Shown here piece after piece: positions 9,490 through 17,506 of a stretch of DNA of 64,000 bases. The notes beneath the pieces are model-generated. The model saw nothing but the letters and a program-made list of their open reading frames with translations, searched no databases and had not been told where the DNA came from. Location: the IMG/VR virus record IMGVR_UViG_3300024054_000269, positions 1 to 64,000 of that record; one strand, given 5' to 3'. The stretch is from a virus. Each line of letters begins with the position of its first letter. Position 1 is the first letter of the stretch. Both the position numbers and the translations under genes were made by a program.

Positions 9490-9983
9490 TGCCAACAACA
9501 ATTAACACATGTGAAAAACCAACCTATTCAGCTGAGGCTGCTCTTACTGGCGCTAACAATAAAGATATGTTTTGTATCATGAATCCGAGTGGTTCTGGAA
9601 AAGTATTTAGAGTTTGTGAAGTTTGGGCAGTTGTGTCATCACTAAACGGTTCTAATTATTTCATTCCATTTGAAATTAGAAAAACTACCACTTTGACAGG
9701 TGGTACATCTGTTACGCCCATGAAATGGGATTCAAATGACGCAAGTTCTGCAGCTAACTTCAGACACACACCAACTGGTCTTACAGACGCAGGTATTTGG
9801 TCTACATTTGTAAAAGAAATAGACAAAGAAGTAAGTTCAATCTCAAATATTCGTGGTTTTAAACCAACTTCTTGGGTGAAACCTTTAATACTTTATCCTA
9901 ATGAAGGTTTATATCTTAAACAAATATCAAACAACTCTAGTACGTTCCGTGTGGGCGCTCTCTGGACAGAGGATGTATTGTGA
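9489..9983 (+). CDS. Unrecognised virion-type protein
   Basis: 164 residues; ATG 9489 overlaps the previous TAA. Beta-rich, with the stretch LTGANNKDMFCIMNPSGSGK near the N-terminus and YPNEGLYLKQ near the C-terminus. The Gly-Ser loop is not a convincing Walker A because no Lys-Ser/Thr follows and there is no Walker B. Its neighbours suggest a virion component; no family is recognised. Confidence 0.55.
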   Translation: MPTTINTCEKPTYSAEAALTGANNKDMFCIMNPSGSGKVFRVCEVWAVVSSLNGSNYFIPFEIRKTTTLTGGTSVTPMKWDSNDASSAANFRHTPTGLTDAGIWSTFVKEIDKEVSSISNIRGFKPTSWVKPLILYPNEGLYLKQISNNSSTFRVGALWTEDVL

Positions 9984-10016
9984 TTCAGATGATGAATTGT
10001 GATTCAGAGGATTGAC

Positions 10017-11099
10017 ATGACTATTCGAATAGTCAACGGTATAATTGTCAATTACACTGTTGACGAGTGGGTAGAATTTAAGAAGTGGCTGGATGGTACG
10101 CATGCAAAATTGCGTTATGTTTGGTCTGATGATGGTGTTTCATATACTATAATTGCTGTAGATGAGCAGATTTACCGTGCAATATCAATCGTAAAGACTG
10201 AAGCAGCTGATTTTGAATCAAATTATAAATCAAAATTTGCACAAATTAGTAACAAAACACAAGATGATGGTGTTCCACAGGTTGCTTTTTCTGGCCGTCT
10301 TGGGAACGAAGTTATATACGCTACGCATAATTTTTGTGATCCAACAACTTGGTATTCTGAATCAATTCGTGTGACTAATGAAATATTGGTTGACTCCGGT
10401 AACGGTTTAGTTTTCAACTCCAACCATGAAAATTGGATTGACATGACCCACGGGAAGGTCTTAGACGAAGAAGCTGTAGCAGAAGAGTCTGATCCGGATT
10501 ATAAATATTTAGTAACAGTTACTGTTGATAATATTGACAAGATTCAGAGAAACCCATTCGCAGAATCTGGAGGTGATTACGATGTTAATTATACAACTGG
10601 TCAAGTTACTTTTTTTGGTTCACAATCTGGTAAAACTGTCAAAGCTTCGTATAATTATGCAAACGGCTCGACTTGGGTAATGAAACCTAGTTCTGGTAAA
10701 CAACTTAGAATTGAACAGGCTGAAGCTCAATTTTCTGGAGATGTGGTATTGAATGACACAATAAAATTTGGCGCGTGGGGTCTAGTTGATGTTTTTGCAC
10801 CGCAACTTGTTCCTGACGTTATACCGTCTGGCACGCTTATAGAGTTGTTGTCTACTCGTTATCAACGTTTAGACCAAATAATTGATGAAGCTCTTGGCAG
10901 TTATCCAGTCATACCAGCGATTGGTGGAAGTCAACGTGGGAATTCGACGGCTCGTTATGGTTTTCCATTTCGTTATGGAACTGTTAGAGTTATCTCGTCA
11001 TCTGCTGGCATGGAACTTCGAGTCAGATTAGAAAATGATATAAAATACGGTGGTGAGAGAGCTACTGCTACATTTTATTGTTTGTCTGAAAATGAATAA
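10017..11099 (+). CDS. Unrecognised virion-type protein
   Basis: 360 residues from ATG 10017, preceded by a clear AGAGGA ribosome site 5 nt upstream; an upstream TTG at 9999 is less likely. The leader contains a short duplication (TGATTCAGATGATG / TGATTCAGAGGATTG). Mixed alpha/beta with a central DYDVNYTTGQVTFFGSQSGK segment that resembles strand-loop-strand units of phage baseplate and neck proteins; a similar phrase (YIVDVETGLIQFL) occurs in the 32905-34116 product. Function is unknown and a virion role is inferred. Confidence 0.6.
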   Translation: MTIRIVNGIIVNYTVDEWVEFKKWLDGTHAKLRYVWSDDGVSYTIIAVDEQIYRAISIVKTEAADFESNYKSKFAQISNKTQDDGVPQVAFSGRLGNEVIYATHNFCDPTTWYSESIRVTNEILVDSGNGLVFNSNHENWIDMTHGKVLDEEAVAEESDPDYKYLVTVTVDNIDKIQRNPFAESGGDYDVNYTTGQVTFFGSQSGKTVKASYNYANGSTWVMKPSSGKQLRIEQAEAQFSGDVVLNDTIKFGAWGLVDVFAPQLVPDVIPSGTLIELLSTRYQRLDQIIDEALGSYPVIPAIGGSQRGNSTARYGFPFRYGTVRVISSSAGMELRVRLENDIKYGGERATATFYCLSENE

Positions 11100-11136
11100 T
11101 GTTGACAAGTGAAGTTTTTAATGATGTTTGTGTTGT

Positions 11137-11997
11137 ATGAGAGCTTTAGTATTGAGTGGTGGCGGTTGTAAAGGTGCATATGAAGTTGGTGCAATTGAAT
11201 ATCTTTGTGGAAATTTAGAGAATAAATATGATGTTATTTGTGGTGTGTCAGTTGGAGCGTTAAACGGGTCTTTTCTTTCTCAATATCCGGTTGGTAAAGA
11301 AAAATTAGCGTCAGAAGCACTTGGAAAACTTTGGGACACAATTGACGACAAAAAAATTTATAAACATTGGTTTGGTTGGTATTTAGCTTCGTTGTGGAAA
11401 TCAAGTGTTTATGATAGTAAACCACTTCAAGATTTAGTCAGATCAAAACTTGACGTCAAGGCTGTTAAGAATAGTGGTAAAAAACTTTGTGTTGGTGCAG
11501 CTAATTTAGTCACTGGTGAATATAAAATATTTGACGAAAATTATCATGATATAGCTGGCGCAGTTTTGGCTTCTTCTTCATTTCCCGGCATGTTGTGCCC
11601 AATTGAACTTGATGGTCAATTGTGGACTGATGGTGGAGTAAGAGATATAACACCATTAAAAGCTGCTATCAACTTAGGAGCTGATGAAATTGATGTTGTG
11701 GTATGTTCACCGAATTTTGTTGATAAGTCTTTTCCAAAAAAACCAAACGTTTTATCAATAATGAAAAGGTCGATTGAAATAATGTCGGATGAAATTGATA
11801 GAACAGATTTAAACAAAGCCATGCTTTATAATGATTTAGTGTCATCTGGTGTAATTATTGATAAAAGAAATATACCTATTAGAATAATTAGACCAAACCA
11901 TCATCTAACAAATAATTCTCTTGATTTTTCACCAAAATTATTGAAAGAAATGAGAGAAATTGGATATTTTGACGCAAAGAAAATTTGTTCTTCTTGA
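11137..11997 (+). CDS. Patatin-like phospholipase
   Basis: 286 residues from ATG 11137. It has all patatin landmarks: the oxyanion-hole loop LSGGGCKGAYEVGA, the nucleophile elbow GVSVG (GxSxG), and the catalytic Asp in DGGVRD. These enzymes use a Ser-Asp dyad to cleave acyl chains from phospholipids or lipids. No signal peptide or membrane span is seen, so it starts in the cytoplasm. It stands between structural genes and small membrane proteins; a role in membrane damage at lysis or in lipid remodelling is plausible but inferred. A TTGTAT element overlaps the start region. Confidence 0.88.
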   Translation: MRALVLSGGGCKGAYEVGAIEYLCGNLENKYDVICGVSVGALNGSFLSQYPVGKEKLASEALGKLWDTIDDKKIYKHWFGWYLASLWKSSVYDSKPLQDLVRSKLDVKAVKNSGKKLCVGAANLVTGEYKIFDENYHDIAGAVLASSSFPGMLCPIELDGQLWTDGGVRDITPLKAAINLGADEIDVVVCSPNFVDKSFPKKPNVLSIMKRSIEIMSDEIDRTDLNKAMLYNDLVSSGVIIDKRNIPIRIIRPNHHLTNNSLDFSPKLLKEMREIGYFDAKKICSS

Positions 11998-12020
11998 TGT
12001 TTTATGTCTTAATTTAATGT

Positions 12021-12362
12021 ATGGATACTGGTCCAGCGTTAGGTGGTGCGTCCGAACTTTTGAAACAAGGTGTACTTGGAATAGTTTCTGCACTGTTAAT
12101 AGCTGCTTTAGTTTGGGTTACAAAAAATTGGAAGAAAGCCATGGAGGATCGTATTGAAGATGCGAAGGGTTTTGGTAATGCATTAAAAGAAGTTAACAAT
12201 GCAAACACAAATCTAATAGTTGAAACTAATAAATCAAGCGATGCAGCTAAAGCTTCAATTGAAGGTTTGAAAGCGGAGTCAATTAATGTTAGGTCAGAAT
12301 TAACGAAGCTTAGGGATGAACAAGTAAAATTAATTGTTGCAACCAAGGGAAGCAACGGATAG
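12021..12362 (+). CDS. Small membrane protein with coiled coil, holin- or spanin-like in layout
   Basis: 113 residues. A hydrophobic span of about 18 residues (GVLGIVSALLIAALVWVT, ~17-34) is followed by basic residues and a long heptad-like helix to the C-terminus. This single-span plus cytoplasmic or periplasmic helix layout is seen in several phage lysis and superinfection proteins. Together with the 12707-13462 gene, also one-span plus coiled coil, it follows the phospholipase; a membrane or lysis function is inferred. No specific family is recognised. Confidence 0.6.
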   Translation: MDTGPALGGASELLKQGVLGIVSALLIAALVWVTKNWKKAMEDRIEDAKGFGNALKEVNNANTNLIVETNKSSDAAKASIEGLKAESINVRSELTKLRDEQVKLIVATKGSNG

Positions 12363-12386
12363 TAGATAGTTGGAAGAGACATAATC

Positions 12387-12494
12387 ATGAAAATTATTCG
12401 ATCTTCTAAATGCACTTTAAAGTTATCAAATCAAGGAAAAATTAAATTATTGCGATCAACTTGTTGCAAACCTCTATTTATAGAGGAACGGTGA
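12387..12494 (+). CDS. 35-residue ORF, possible TnpB-like N-terminal remnant
   Basis: An ATG at 12387 has a GGAAGAG ribosome site upstream and runs 35 codons to TGA 12492-12494. The peptide begins MKIIRSSKCTLKLSNQGK, which resembles the usual N-terminus of IS605/IS607 TnpB proteins (RSTKxSLKF..K pattern, from memory). The frame then stops, so this may be a decayed nuclease start or a chance match. It ends inside the palindrome that carries the next gene's ribosome site. Confidence 0.35.
   Translation: MKIIRSSKCTLKLSNQGKIKLLRSTCCKPLFIEER
12471..12486 (+). promoter_or_regulatory. Hairpin overlapping the ribosome site of the next gene
   Basis: CCTCTA-TTTA-TAGAGG forms a 6-bp stem with a 4-nt loop. 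Its right arm contains the GAGG that serves as ribosome site for ATG 12499, so folding would hide it. Translation of the short ORF through the hairpin could open it (inference). Confidence 0.5.
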
Positions 12495-12498
12495 AATC

Positions 12499-12759
12499 AT
12501 GGGCGTTGTTTCTTGGATAAAAGAATTAGTTTCGCTCAATTCTAAAACTGATGAAGCTATAGAAGAATTTAAACGAGAGAAAGAAAGAACACATGTAGTC
12601 ACGTCTGACATTGAGAAGATAACCGCGGACTTGAGAAGGGGTAGGGAAGCTATAAAAGCCAAAGCCAAAGGCCTAACAAATCACTTAACCCCTAGTGAGC
12701 AACAAAATGACATCAGAGAAATCCAACCCAGACAAGCCATCAAGTCTTCCGCCGGGTAG
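12499..12759 (+). CDS. Small coiled-coil protein, unknown
   Basis: 86 residues; GAGG ribosome site 11 nt upstream. Highly charged and helical (KTDEAIEEFKREKERTH) with no Cys and no membrane span. It overlaps the next gene by about 50 nt in another frame, implying joint expression. No family is recognised; it may partner the adjacent membrane proteins. Confidence 0.55.
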   Translation: MGVVSWIKELVSLNSKTDEAIEEFKREKERTHVVTSDIEKITADLRRGREAIKAKAKGLTNHLTPSEQQNDIREIQPRQAIKSSAG

Positions 12760-13462
12760 AAAACTTACTTCAACATCCGGAGAGCATAAACTTAATCTGA
12801 CTGGAACTTTGTCGTCTAAAGAATCAGAAGAGCTTGTCAAAAAAGGTCGTGCTCAAGTCGTTGCTTTATCACCAGAAGTAAAAGAAAACAACGAGGATAG
12901 GCCTTCTCAGACTAATATTGAAGAAGCTAGTGGTGACTTACAAGAGGCCGCCGGAGCATTTGTCCATGGTGTTGATGTAATAACTGATTCTTTGTTTTTC
13001 ATTATTGGAAAATTTGATAAAACAATATCAAGAATAAATTTCAGCATCATGTTTACGTCTGTTGCAATTGCTTGCTTGTCATATCTAATTATTAGAGTTG
13101 AAAAACTTACTTCCGAACTTGATAAAGGTCGTCAATCGAATGCAGAAATAACTGCCAAGCTTAAGGATACAACTGATAAACTTGATGGAATAACCCAGGG
13201 TCAAAAAGAGACTGATAAAAAAGTCGAAGAAACTAAACAAGAAGTTGCTAAACAGCAAAATATACAAATTGTAGCTGATGAAAAGACTGGACAAGCAAAA
13301 GTAGTAATTAAACCAAAAGAGAAACCAACAACAGCACCAACAATACCATCTGCTTCATCAGGCGTTCATTCGATAGAAATACCAATCAAATTACCACCCG
13401 GGTCCAAAACTGTTGAATCAGATTCAGGAGTAAATAGGTCTGAATCGATTCAAAAGAAATAA
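12707..13462 (+). CDS. Membrane-anchored coiled-coil protein, unknown
   Basis: 251 residues from ATG 12707 (GTG 12695 is possible). A disordered, Ser/Lys-rich first third is followed by one hydrophobic span near 115-135 (IMFTSVAIACLSYLIIRV) and a long heptad-repeat helix (KLTSELDKGRQSNAEITAKL and on). The tail is Pro/Thr-rich (KPKEKPTTAPTIP). A single span in mid-protein with a long coiled coil suggests a membrane-tethered scaffold or lysis accessory. No family is recognised. Confidence 0.6.
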   Translation: MTSEKSNPDKPSSLPPGRKLTSTSGEHKLNLTGTLSSKESEELVKKGRAQVVALSPEVKENNEDRPSQTNIEEASGDLQEAAGAFVHGVDVITDSLFFIIGKFDKTISRINFSIMFTSVAIACLSYLIIRVEKLTSELDKGRQSNAEITAKLKDTTDKLDGITQGQKETDKKVEETKQEVAKQQNIQIVADEKTGQAKVVIKPKEKPTTAPTIPSASSGVHSIEIPIKLPPGSKTVESDSGVNRSESIQKK

Positions 13463-13464
13463 AC

Positions 13465-14079
13465 CTAGAAGAAAATAATTTTCAGCCAATCCGGATGTTC
13501 AACACTTCTAACAGCGTTGTCACGACGCGGTGAGTCAAGTCTTTTCAACACGACACCGTGGATGAAACCAGACTTAGCGTTCGTGCTTTCTTTGTGCTTT
13601 CCAGCTTCTTTTTTAATTTCTAAACATTTAGATAGCGATACTTCCTCTTGAAGGACAAAGGAGAGGTCAGGGAGGCCATCCGGAATTACTTCTAACAGGA
13701 ACTTGCGTCTTTCAGATAGTGGAAGATTACTGATATTTTTATATCCAAACCTCATTGTGTCCCAAAAAGTCGCACTACATACTACATCTCTATTGTGTCT
13801 CCAACTACCACGTTTGGTCGGGGTCCAAATTTCACCGTCTAAAACTGTTCCTTTTGGAATATTCAAATATTGAAGTTGGTTCAAAAGATTAGTCGGAATT
13901 TCGATGATTCTCTTTTCTCTTGTATAAAATTTAATTGAATTTTCTTCCCTAATTAAAATTAGTCGATGCCCATCGAATTTTCTCTCAAGCGTATATTCAT
14001 CTGGATTAATTTCTTCAAAAATTGATTCGTTTACTCGAACTGGTTTTTGTGGATAGCGCCACCATTCGCCAAAGTTCAT
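13465..14079 (-). CDS. Short ATP-dependent DNA ligase-type nucleotidyltransferase
   Basis: 204 residues on the minus strand, convergent with the upstream gene (2 nt apart). Ligase motifs are visible: motif I ERKFDGHR with the adenylated Lys, motif III IKFYTRE, motif IIIa VLDGEIW, and a motif V-like VVLKRLDSPRR near the end. The usual C-terminal OB fold and motif VI are absent. At 204 residues it is shorter than the ~270-300-residue minimal ligases, so it is either a minimal adenylation-domain enzyme or truncated. It would seal nicks using ATP if active. Confidence 0.78.
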   Translation of the reverse strand: MNFGEWWRYPQKPVRVNESIFEEINPDEYTLERKFDGHRLILIREENSIKFYTREKRIIEIPTNLLNQLQYLNIPKGTVLDGEIWTPTKRGSWRHNRDVVCSATFWDTMRFGYKNISNLPLSERRKFLLEVIPDGLPDLSFVLQEEVSLSKCLEIKKEAGKHKESTNAKSGFIHGVVLKRLDSPRRDNAVRSVEHPDWLKIIFF

Positions 14080-14096
14080 AGTGTATTATATTTTGG

Positions 14097-14363
14097 ATGC
14101 CTAGAAATTTACGATGGACAATTGAGAATGGATTAACAAATCAAATATATAGATTATATGTTAATGATACTCAGACGCATTCTATTCAAAGAATTGTAAA
14201 TGGTATTTTTGCAGCAATTAGGGTTCAATCTACATCATATCAGATTTGTAACAGCCATAAAACAATTGACGAGGCGCTTGTCTGGGCTGAAAATGATATA
14301 ACATCTGGCGATTATTTTGAATGGGCTAACAACGAAATTGTTGAAGAAATTATAAATTCGTAA
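14097..14363 (+). CDS. Small protein of unknown function
   Basis: 88 residues. It lies head to head with the ligase gene; the 17-nt gap contains a TATTATATTTT tract that may serve as a promoter in one or both directions. The protein is mixed alpha/beta with no recognised motif. It ends EEIINS, a weak version of the shared C-terminal tail described in the findings. Confidence 0.5.
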   Translation: MPRNLRWTIENGLTNQIYRLYVNDTQTHSIQRIVNGIFAAIRVQSTSYQICNSHKTIDEALVWAENDITSGDYFEWANNEIVEEIINS

Positions 14364-14392
14364 GTTATTAAATAGTTCATGTAATATTTAGC

Positions 14393-14782
14393 ATGATCTA
14401 TGTTGAATGCAGGAAGGAATCTCCGACATACAAAATAACTTTTACGACTAAAAGTGCTGGCCATAGTGTTGACTCAGGAAAAATTGGATCTTATATCTTA
14501 CTGAGGTTCTCTGGTCCAGATTATCATGTCATTGCTAAAGTGTTCAAAAATCATAAGGAAATTGCTGAATTTATGTTTTTGCTTTCTGTCCCTGGTAACC
14601 CAATTGCTAATAATGCCATTCTTGGAATAATGAAAGGTGACGTTCATGGTGAGACCGCCAAAACCATTGTTTATTTGGCTATGAACGAAATCATTGACAA
14701 TTTATCCTGGTTCAAAGAATATTTTCCTGAGATTTATGAGCAGTGGCAGTTTGAAAAAACTGAATTTGTTTTGAAAGGTTGA
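14393..14782 (+). CDS. Small protein of unknown function
   Basis: 129 residues with no membrane span, signal peptide or Cys cluster. Upstream is a TGTAATATTTAG tract close to the ATG. The middle is helical (AKTIVYLAMNEIIDNL). It ends EFVLKG, loosely like the shared tail. No family is recognised. Confidence 0.5.
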   Translation: MIYVECRKESPTYKITFTTKSAGHSVDSGKIGSYILLRFSGPDYHVIAKVFKNHKEIAEFMFLLSVPGNPIANNAILGIMKGDVHGETAKTIVYLAMNEIIDNLSWFKEYFPEIYEQWQFEKTEFVLKG

Positions 14783-14806
14783 AGTTTTTATTTTTATTTC
14801 TAGAAA

Positions 14807-15406
14807 ATGGAAAAATTTTTTCGAATTGCAGCTATTGCAGCTAAAATCTCAGGGCCTTCAAAAAGACCCGATAGAACATCTATTTTAAAAAAGAAATTTC
14901 GTGAAGAAAAAGACCGTTCAGAGTGGGCTTTGTTCGATAGTAAAGGCAAGAAAGTTTTAAAATGGTTCGGGCCAGAGAAACCAAGTAAAGAACGTGTTCA
15001 AAAAGAAGAAAGAAGAATCCAATTTTTCAAGCATAAAAAAGGATCAAACATTAACATAGCAGATGATTTTGAACATGATGAAGATGTTTATTTTGAGTAT
15101 GAACGCGATGATTCTATAGAATATGGTGATTATTTTAGTTTTCTTTTAACTGAAAAGCCAGGCAGTCTTAATGAAATTGTTGAATACGCCATTTCCGAAA
15201 ATGAACACCCAGAATTAAAGAATTCTACTGTAAATGAAAAGGGATTTGATAATGGTTTTTGGAGTGACTATTGGACGAAAAAGGGATATGATTATACTGA
15301 TTTTTTGATGGAAATTCCAGAAAAACATGAAATAAAAGAAGGTCAACGTGTTCTGGACGCACTCAAGAAAGCAATTAGTGAAAAAGCCGGAGTTATGTTC
15401 ACATGA
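14807..15406 (+). CDS. Charged protein of unknown function
   Basis: 199 residues. A short hydrophobic N-terminus (FFRIAAIAAKISG) is followed by a basic region with repeated Lys/Arg/Glu (KKFREEKDRSEW) and an acidic middle (DDFEHDEDVYFEYERDD). The N-terminal motif resembles that of the 24311 product (SKIANKIANKIAQ), so both may carry an amphipathic leader. It overlaps the next gene by 4 nt (ATGA). Confidence 0.5.
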   Translation: MEKFFRIAAIAAKISGPSKRPDRTSILKKKFREEKDRSEWALFDSKGKKVLKWFGPEKPSKERVQKEERRIQFFKHKKGSNINIADDFEHDEDVYFEYERDDSIEYGDYFSFLLTEKPGSLNEIVEYAISENEHPELKNSTVNEKGFDNGFWSDYWTKKGYDYTDFLMEIPEKHEIKEGQRVLDALKKAISEKAGVMFT

Positions 15407-15774
15407 AAATCAGAGCTAATTATGATGTGTGTGCCAATTGTGGTCAAAATTGTAAATGTGTCACAAAGATTGCAGCTAAAAATACTGAAGCATCAACTGC
15501 AGCCGCAACTATTATGATGGCTGCAATTAGCCAAGCTGTGCATCAAGCAGCTTCTAAAAATGCTGAAAAGGCCGTTAATAGCTCTGGACTTGAGTTGTAT
15601 AGCGATTTTGACCTTGGTGTGTTTAGGAATGCATTGCTCAATTCTTTGAAAGACCGAGACACTATTTGGAGTTTTTACAAACACGCAGAAGAATCAATTC
15701 GAGATGTTTTAATTAAACGCCAAAATGTTCGACGGGATGAAGAAGATGCTGCTAAAAGAGTTATTGAGGGATGA
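15403..15774 (+). CDS. Small protein with N-terminal Cys cluster
   Basis: 123 residues. The N-terminus CANCGQNCKC could bind one metal ion. The remainder is helical and Ala-rich (AATIMMAAISQAVHQAA). It ends KRVIEG, a member of the shared C-terminal tail group. Both flanking genes overlap it by 4 nt, so it is part of a tight operon. Function is unknown. Confidence 0.55.
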   Translation: MKIRANYDVCANCGQNCKCVTKIAAKNTEASTAAATIMMAAISQAVHQAASKNAEKAVNSSGLELYSDFDLGVFRNALLNSLKDRDTIWSFYKHAEESIRDVLIKRQNVRRDEEDAAKRVIEG

Positions 15775-16022
15775 ATCCTGAAAAGCGGGTCGTTTTCCGC
15801 AAAATTCCAAACGGTCCCAAATTAAACCCGCTGACTTGGATGGAATGGCCTGAGAATAAATCTGGTATCATTGCCGAATGTTGTTGTATATTCGGTCATT
15901 GCGGCACGTTGAGATCCCAAAACCATAATGTTGATAATGAAGGAAATGTTATGCCTTCATATGTTTGTCCAGTTCCCGGCTGTTCATTCCATGATTTTAT
16001 AAAACTTGATAGCTGGAAGTAA
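15771..16022 (+). CDS. Small Cys-rich, probably zinc-binding protein
   Basis: 83 residues; ATGA overlap with the upstream gene. Cys and His residues (AECCCIFGHCG, then YVCPVPGCSFHDF) suggest a zinc knuckle. Many phages carry such small zinc proteins that bind host proteins or nucleic acid. No specific family is recognised. Confidence 0.55.
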   Translation: MNPEKRVVFRKIPNGPKLNPLTWMEWPENKSGIIAECCCIFGHCGTLRSQNHNVDNEGNVMPSYVCPVPGCSFHDFIKLDSWK

Positions 16023-16029
16023 CGTATAC

Positions 16030-16335
16030 ATGATTAAACCTGGTGTTCCAGCTGAAATTAAAATTGATTGTTATAGTATTAATTATGTAAAACACTTTAA
16101 TCAACCAGGGCTAGGAAGTTATGTTAGGGTAGTCTTGCCAGAAGTCACAAAAATTGGCGTGGTTGTTGGGTATGAAGATTCGTTCTTAAAAATTAAATTT
16201 ATATGTAATGCTTCACAAGATAACCACCGATCAAAGTATACAGATGATGAATATTATGTTCCGATTGATCTTATAACAGAATGTGAAGGTATTGATGCTG
16301 ATTTAATTGCCGTATCTGAGGTTGTAGAAGGTTAA
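16030..16335 (+). CDS. Small protein of unknown function
   Basis: 101 residues from ATG 16030, with GGAAG 11 nt upstream; a TTG at 16006 overlapping the previous gene is an alternative. Beta-rich centre (YVRVVLPEVTKIGVVVGYED) resembling a small SH3-like barrel, which is not certain. It ends SEVVEG, a member of the shared tail group. Confidence 0.5.
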   Translation: MIKPGVPAEIKIDCYSINYVKHFNQPGLGSYVRVVLPEVTKIGVVVGYEDSFLKIKFICNASQDNHRSKYTDDEYYVPIDLITECEGIDADLIAVSEVVEG

Positions 16336-16350
16336 CGTAAATAGCATAGT

Positions 16351-16360
16351 TTGTATTGTA
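16351..16360 (+). promoter_or_regulatory. Candidate phage promoter element TTGTATTGTA
   Basis: TTGTATTGTA lies 10 nt before the GTG start at 16370. The same element, with minor changes, precedes many genes in the window and the structured RNA at 26777. Confidence 0.45.
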
Positions 16361-16369
16361 CATTTTGTT

Positions 16370-16747
16370 GTGATAGGAATCAATATTTTATATGTTTTGG
16401 GTGTAGCGTTTGGTTTTTCTCTATTCATGAATATTTTTCAGTATGTTAGATATAAACCAAGTAAAAAATATTGTGCTTCTGCTTACTGCAGATCTATTCA
16501 AGATCCGAGATGCGGTGGCGGTAATTGTTCACATCATTGTCATATGAATTGTTCTGGAAAATGTAAACCTAGTACATACGATTTTGGCGGGCATGAGTTT
16601 ATCGAATTTCCGACTGATAATAGAAGCATGAATTTAAAGTGCAAAAAATGTTGCCTATCAATTTCCTCAATCAATGATTTGAAAAACGCCAAAAGTTGTA
16701 GAACTGAGTTGGAGTTGATGAAGACCCAAGAAATTTTGGAGTCATAA
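16370..16747 (+). CDS. Membrane-anchored Cys-rich protein
   Basis: 125 residues from GTG 16370. One N-terminal hydrophobic span (ILYVLGVAFGFSLFMNIF) is followed by a dense Cys/His segment (YCASAYCRSIQDPRCGGG, CSHHCHMNCSGKC, KCKKCC) that could hold two or three zinc ions on the cytoplasmic side. It ends QEILES, a member of the shared tail group. It overlaps the next gene by 1 nt. Function is unknown; a membrane-tethered zinc module is the visible design. Confidence 0.6.
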   Translation: MIGINILYVLGVAFGFSLFMNIFQYVRYKPSKKYCASAYCRSIQDPRCGGGNCSHHCHMNCSGKCKPSTYDFGGHEFIEFPTDNRSMNLKCKKCCLSISSINDLKNAKSCRTELELMKTQEILES

Positions 16748-16998
16748 TGGCAGAGTTAGAAGGATGCCCATTTTGCGGAAACAACGAAATTAGGGTTCTG
16801 CCACAAGTTGGCGGATTTAGTGTTGATTGCACAGTGTGCAATGCTACGAAGCGTGTTTTCACAGAACATGAAGAACAAGCTATAGCTAGTTGGAACAAAC
16901 GGGCTGACATTCATCTTTTGCTTGTATGCCCGCATTGTAAGTCTGATTTAGATGTTAAAATAGATCATAGTACTTGTGAGGAAATTGAGGTACACTAA
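16747..16998 (+). CDS. Lar-like zinc-ribbon protein (restriction-alleviation family type)
   Basis: 83 residues. It begins AELEGCPFCGNNEIRVL, then VDCTVCNATKRVF, EEQAIASWNKRA, which matches the Lar/restriction-alleviation pattern (CPFCG ... CxxC ... EAIxxWNxR). A second pair CPHCKSD follows. The Rac prophage Lar protein changes type I restriction-modification behaviour; most phage members are untested. With an accessory-region location, a counter-restriction role is possible but inferred. Confidence 0.7.
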   Translation: MAELEGCPFCGNNEIRVLPQVGGFSVDCTVCNATKRVFTEHEEQAIASWNKRADIHLLLVCPHCKSDLDVKIDHSTCEEIEVH

Positions 16999-17183
16999 TG
17001 GCCGTTGTAACTGAAGCTGATGAACGACGAGACCAAGTTATTGTGCATATAAATGCAGCGTTGAAAGAATTGAATGTTATTATTTACAAACGTTGTTGGG
17101 GTTGGGAAGATTACAGACAAGACTATCGTGACAAATTAATAGAAATACAAGCAACGTTATTAAGATTTCGTGATGAATTATGA
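16998..17183 (+). CDS. Small protein of unknown function
   Basis: 61 residues, helical and charged, starting one base inside the previous stop and ending 4 nt into the next gene. No family is recognised. Confidence 0.5.
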   Translation: MAVVTEADERRDQVIVHINAALKELNVIIYKRCWGWEDYRQDYRDKLIEIQATLLRFRDEL

Positions 17184-17506
17184 CTTTCAATAGGCGTTTG
17201 CCTTTACCTATAGTCGAAGATATTGATTTAGCTATTTTTCAAATCCAAATTTGTACGCCGGAATTTGAGTTCAAATTTGAAGATGAATTATATTTTATAA
17301 AATGTTTCTCAAATAGGTCGCAACGCGATTGTTTTTTTATTGGTTTCGGCCCTAAATCAGATTTTGATAATATTGCGTCTTATGCACCTCAAGTTTATGG
17401 GGCAAAGGCTGGATCTAAGGAAATGCGTTCACATTGTTTGACTTCAAAGGGTGACTTTATCAAAATTCTTAGAGACTTGAAAACTGAAGAGGTTGTTGAT
17501 GGATGA
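17180..17506 (+). CDS. Small protein, first of a tandem duplicate pair
   Basis: 108 residues. It aligns with the next gene along its length: both have a FEFEDE-type strand followed by YFIKC/YFIRC, a FFIG.G.KSDFD block, an EM.S.CLTSK block, and an ILR.LK ending. It ends EEVVDG, a member of the shared tail group. No known family is recognised. Confidence 0.6.
   Translation: MTFNRRLPLPIVEDIDLAIFQIQICTPEFEFKFEDELYFIKCFSNRSQRDCFFIGFGPKSDFDNIASYAPQVYGAKAGSKEMRSHCLTSKGDFIKILRDLKTEEVVDG

Noticed and set aside
9489-9983. Walker A motif in the small virion protein (NPSGSGK)
   Set aside because: There is no Walker B or other ATPase feature and the protein is small and beta-rich.
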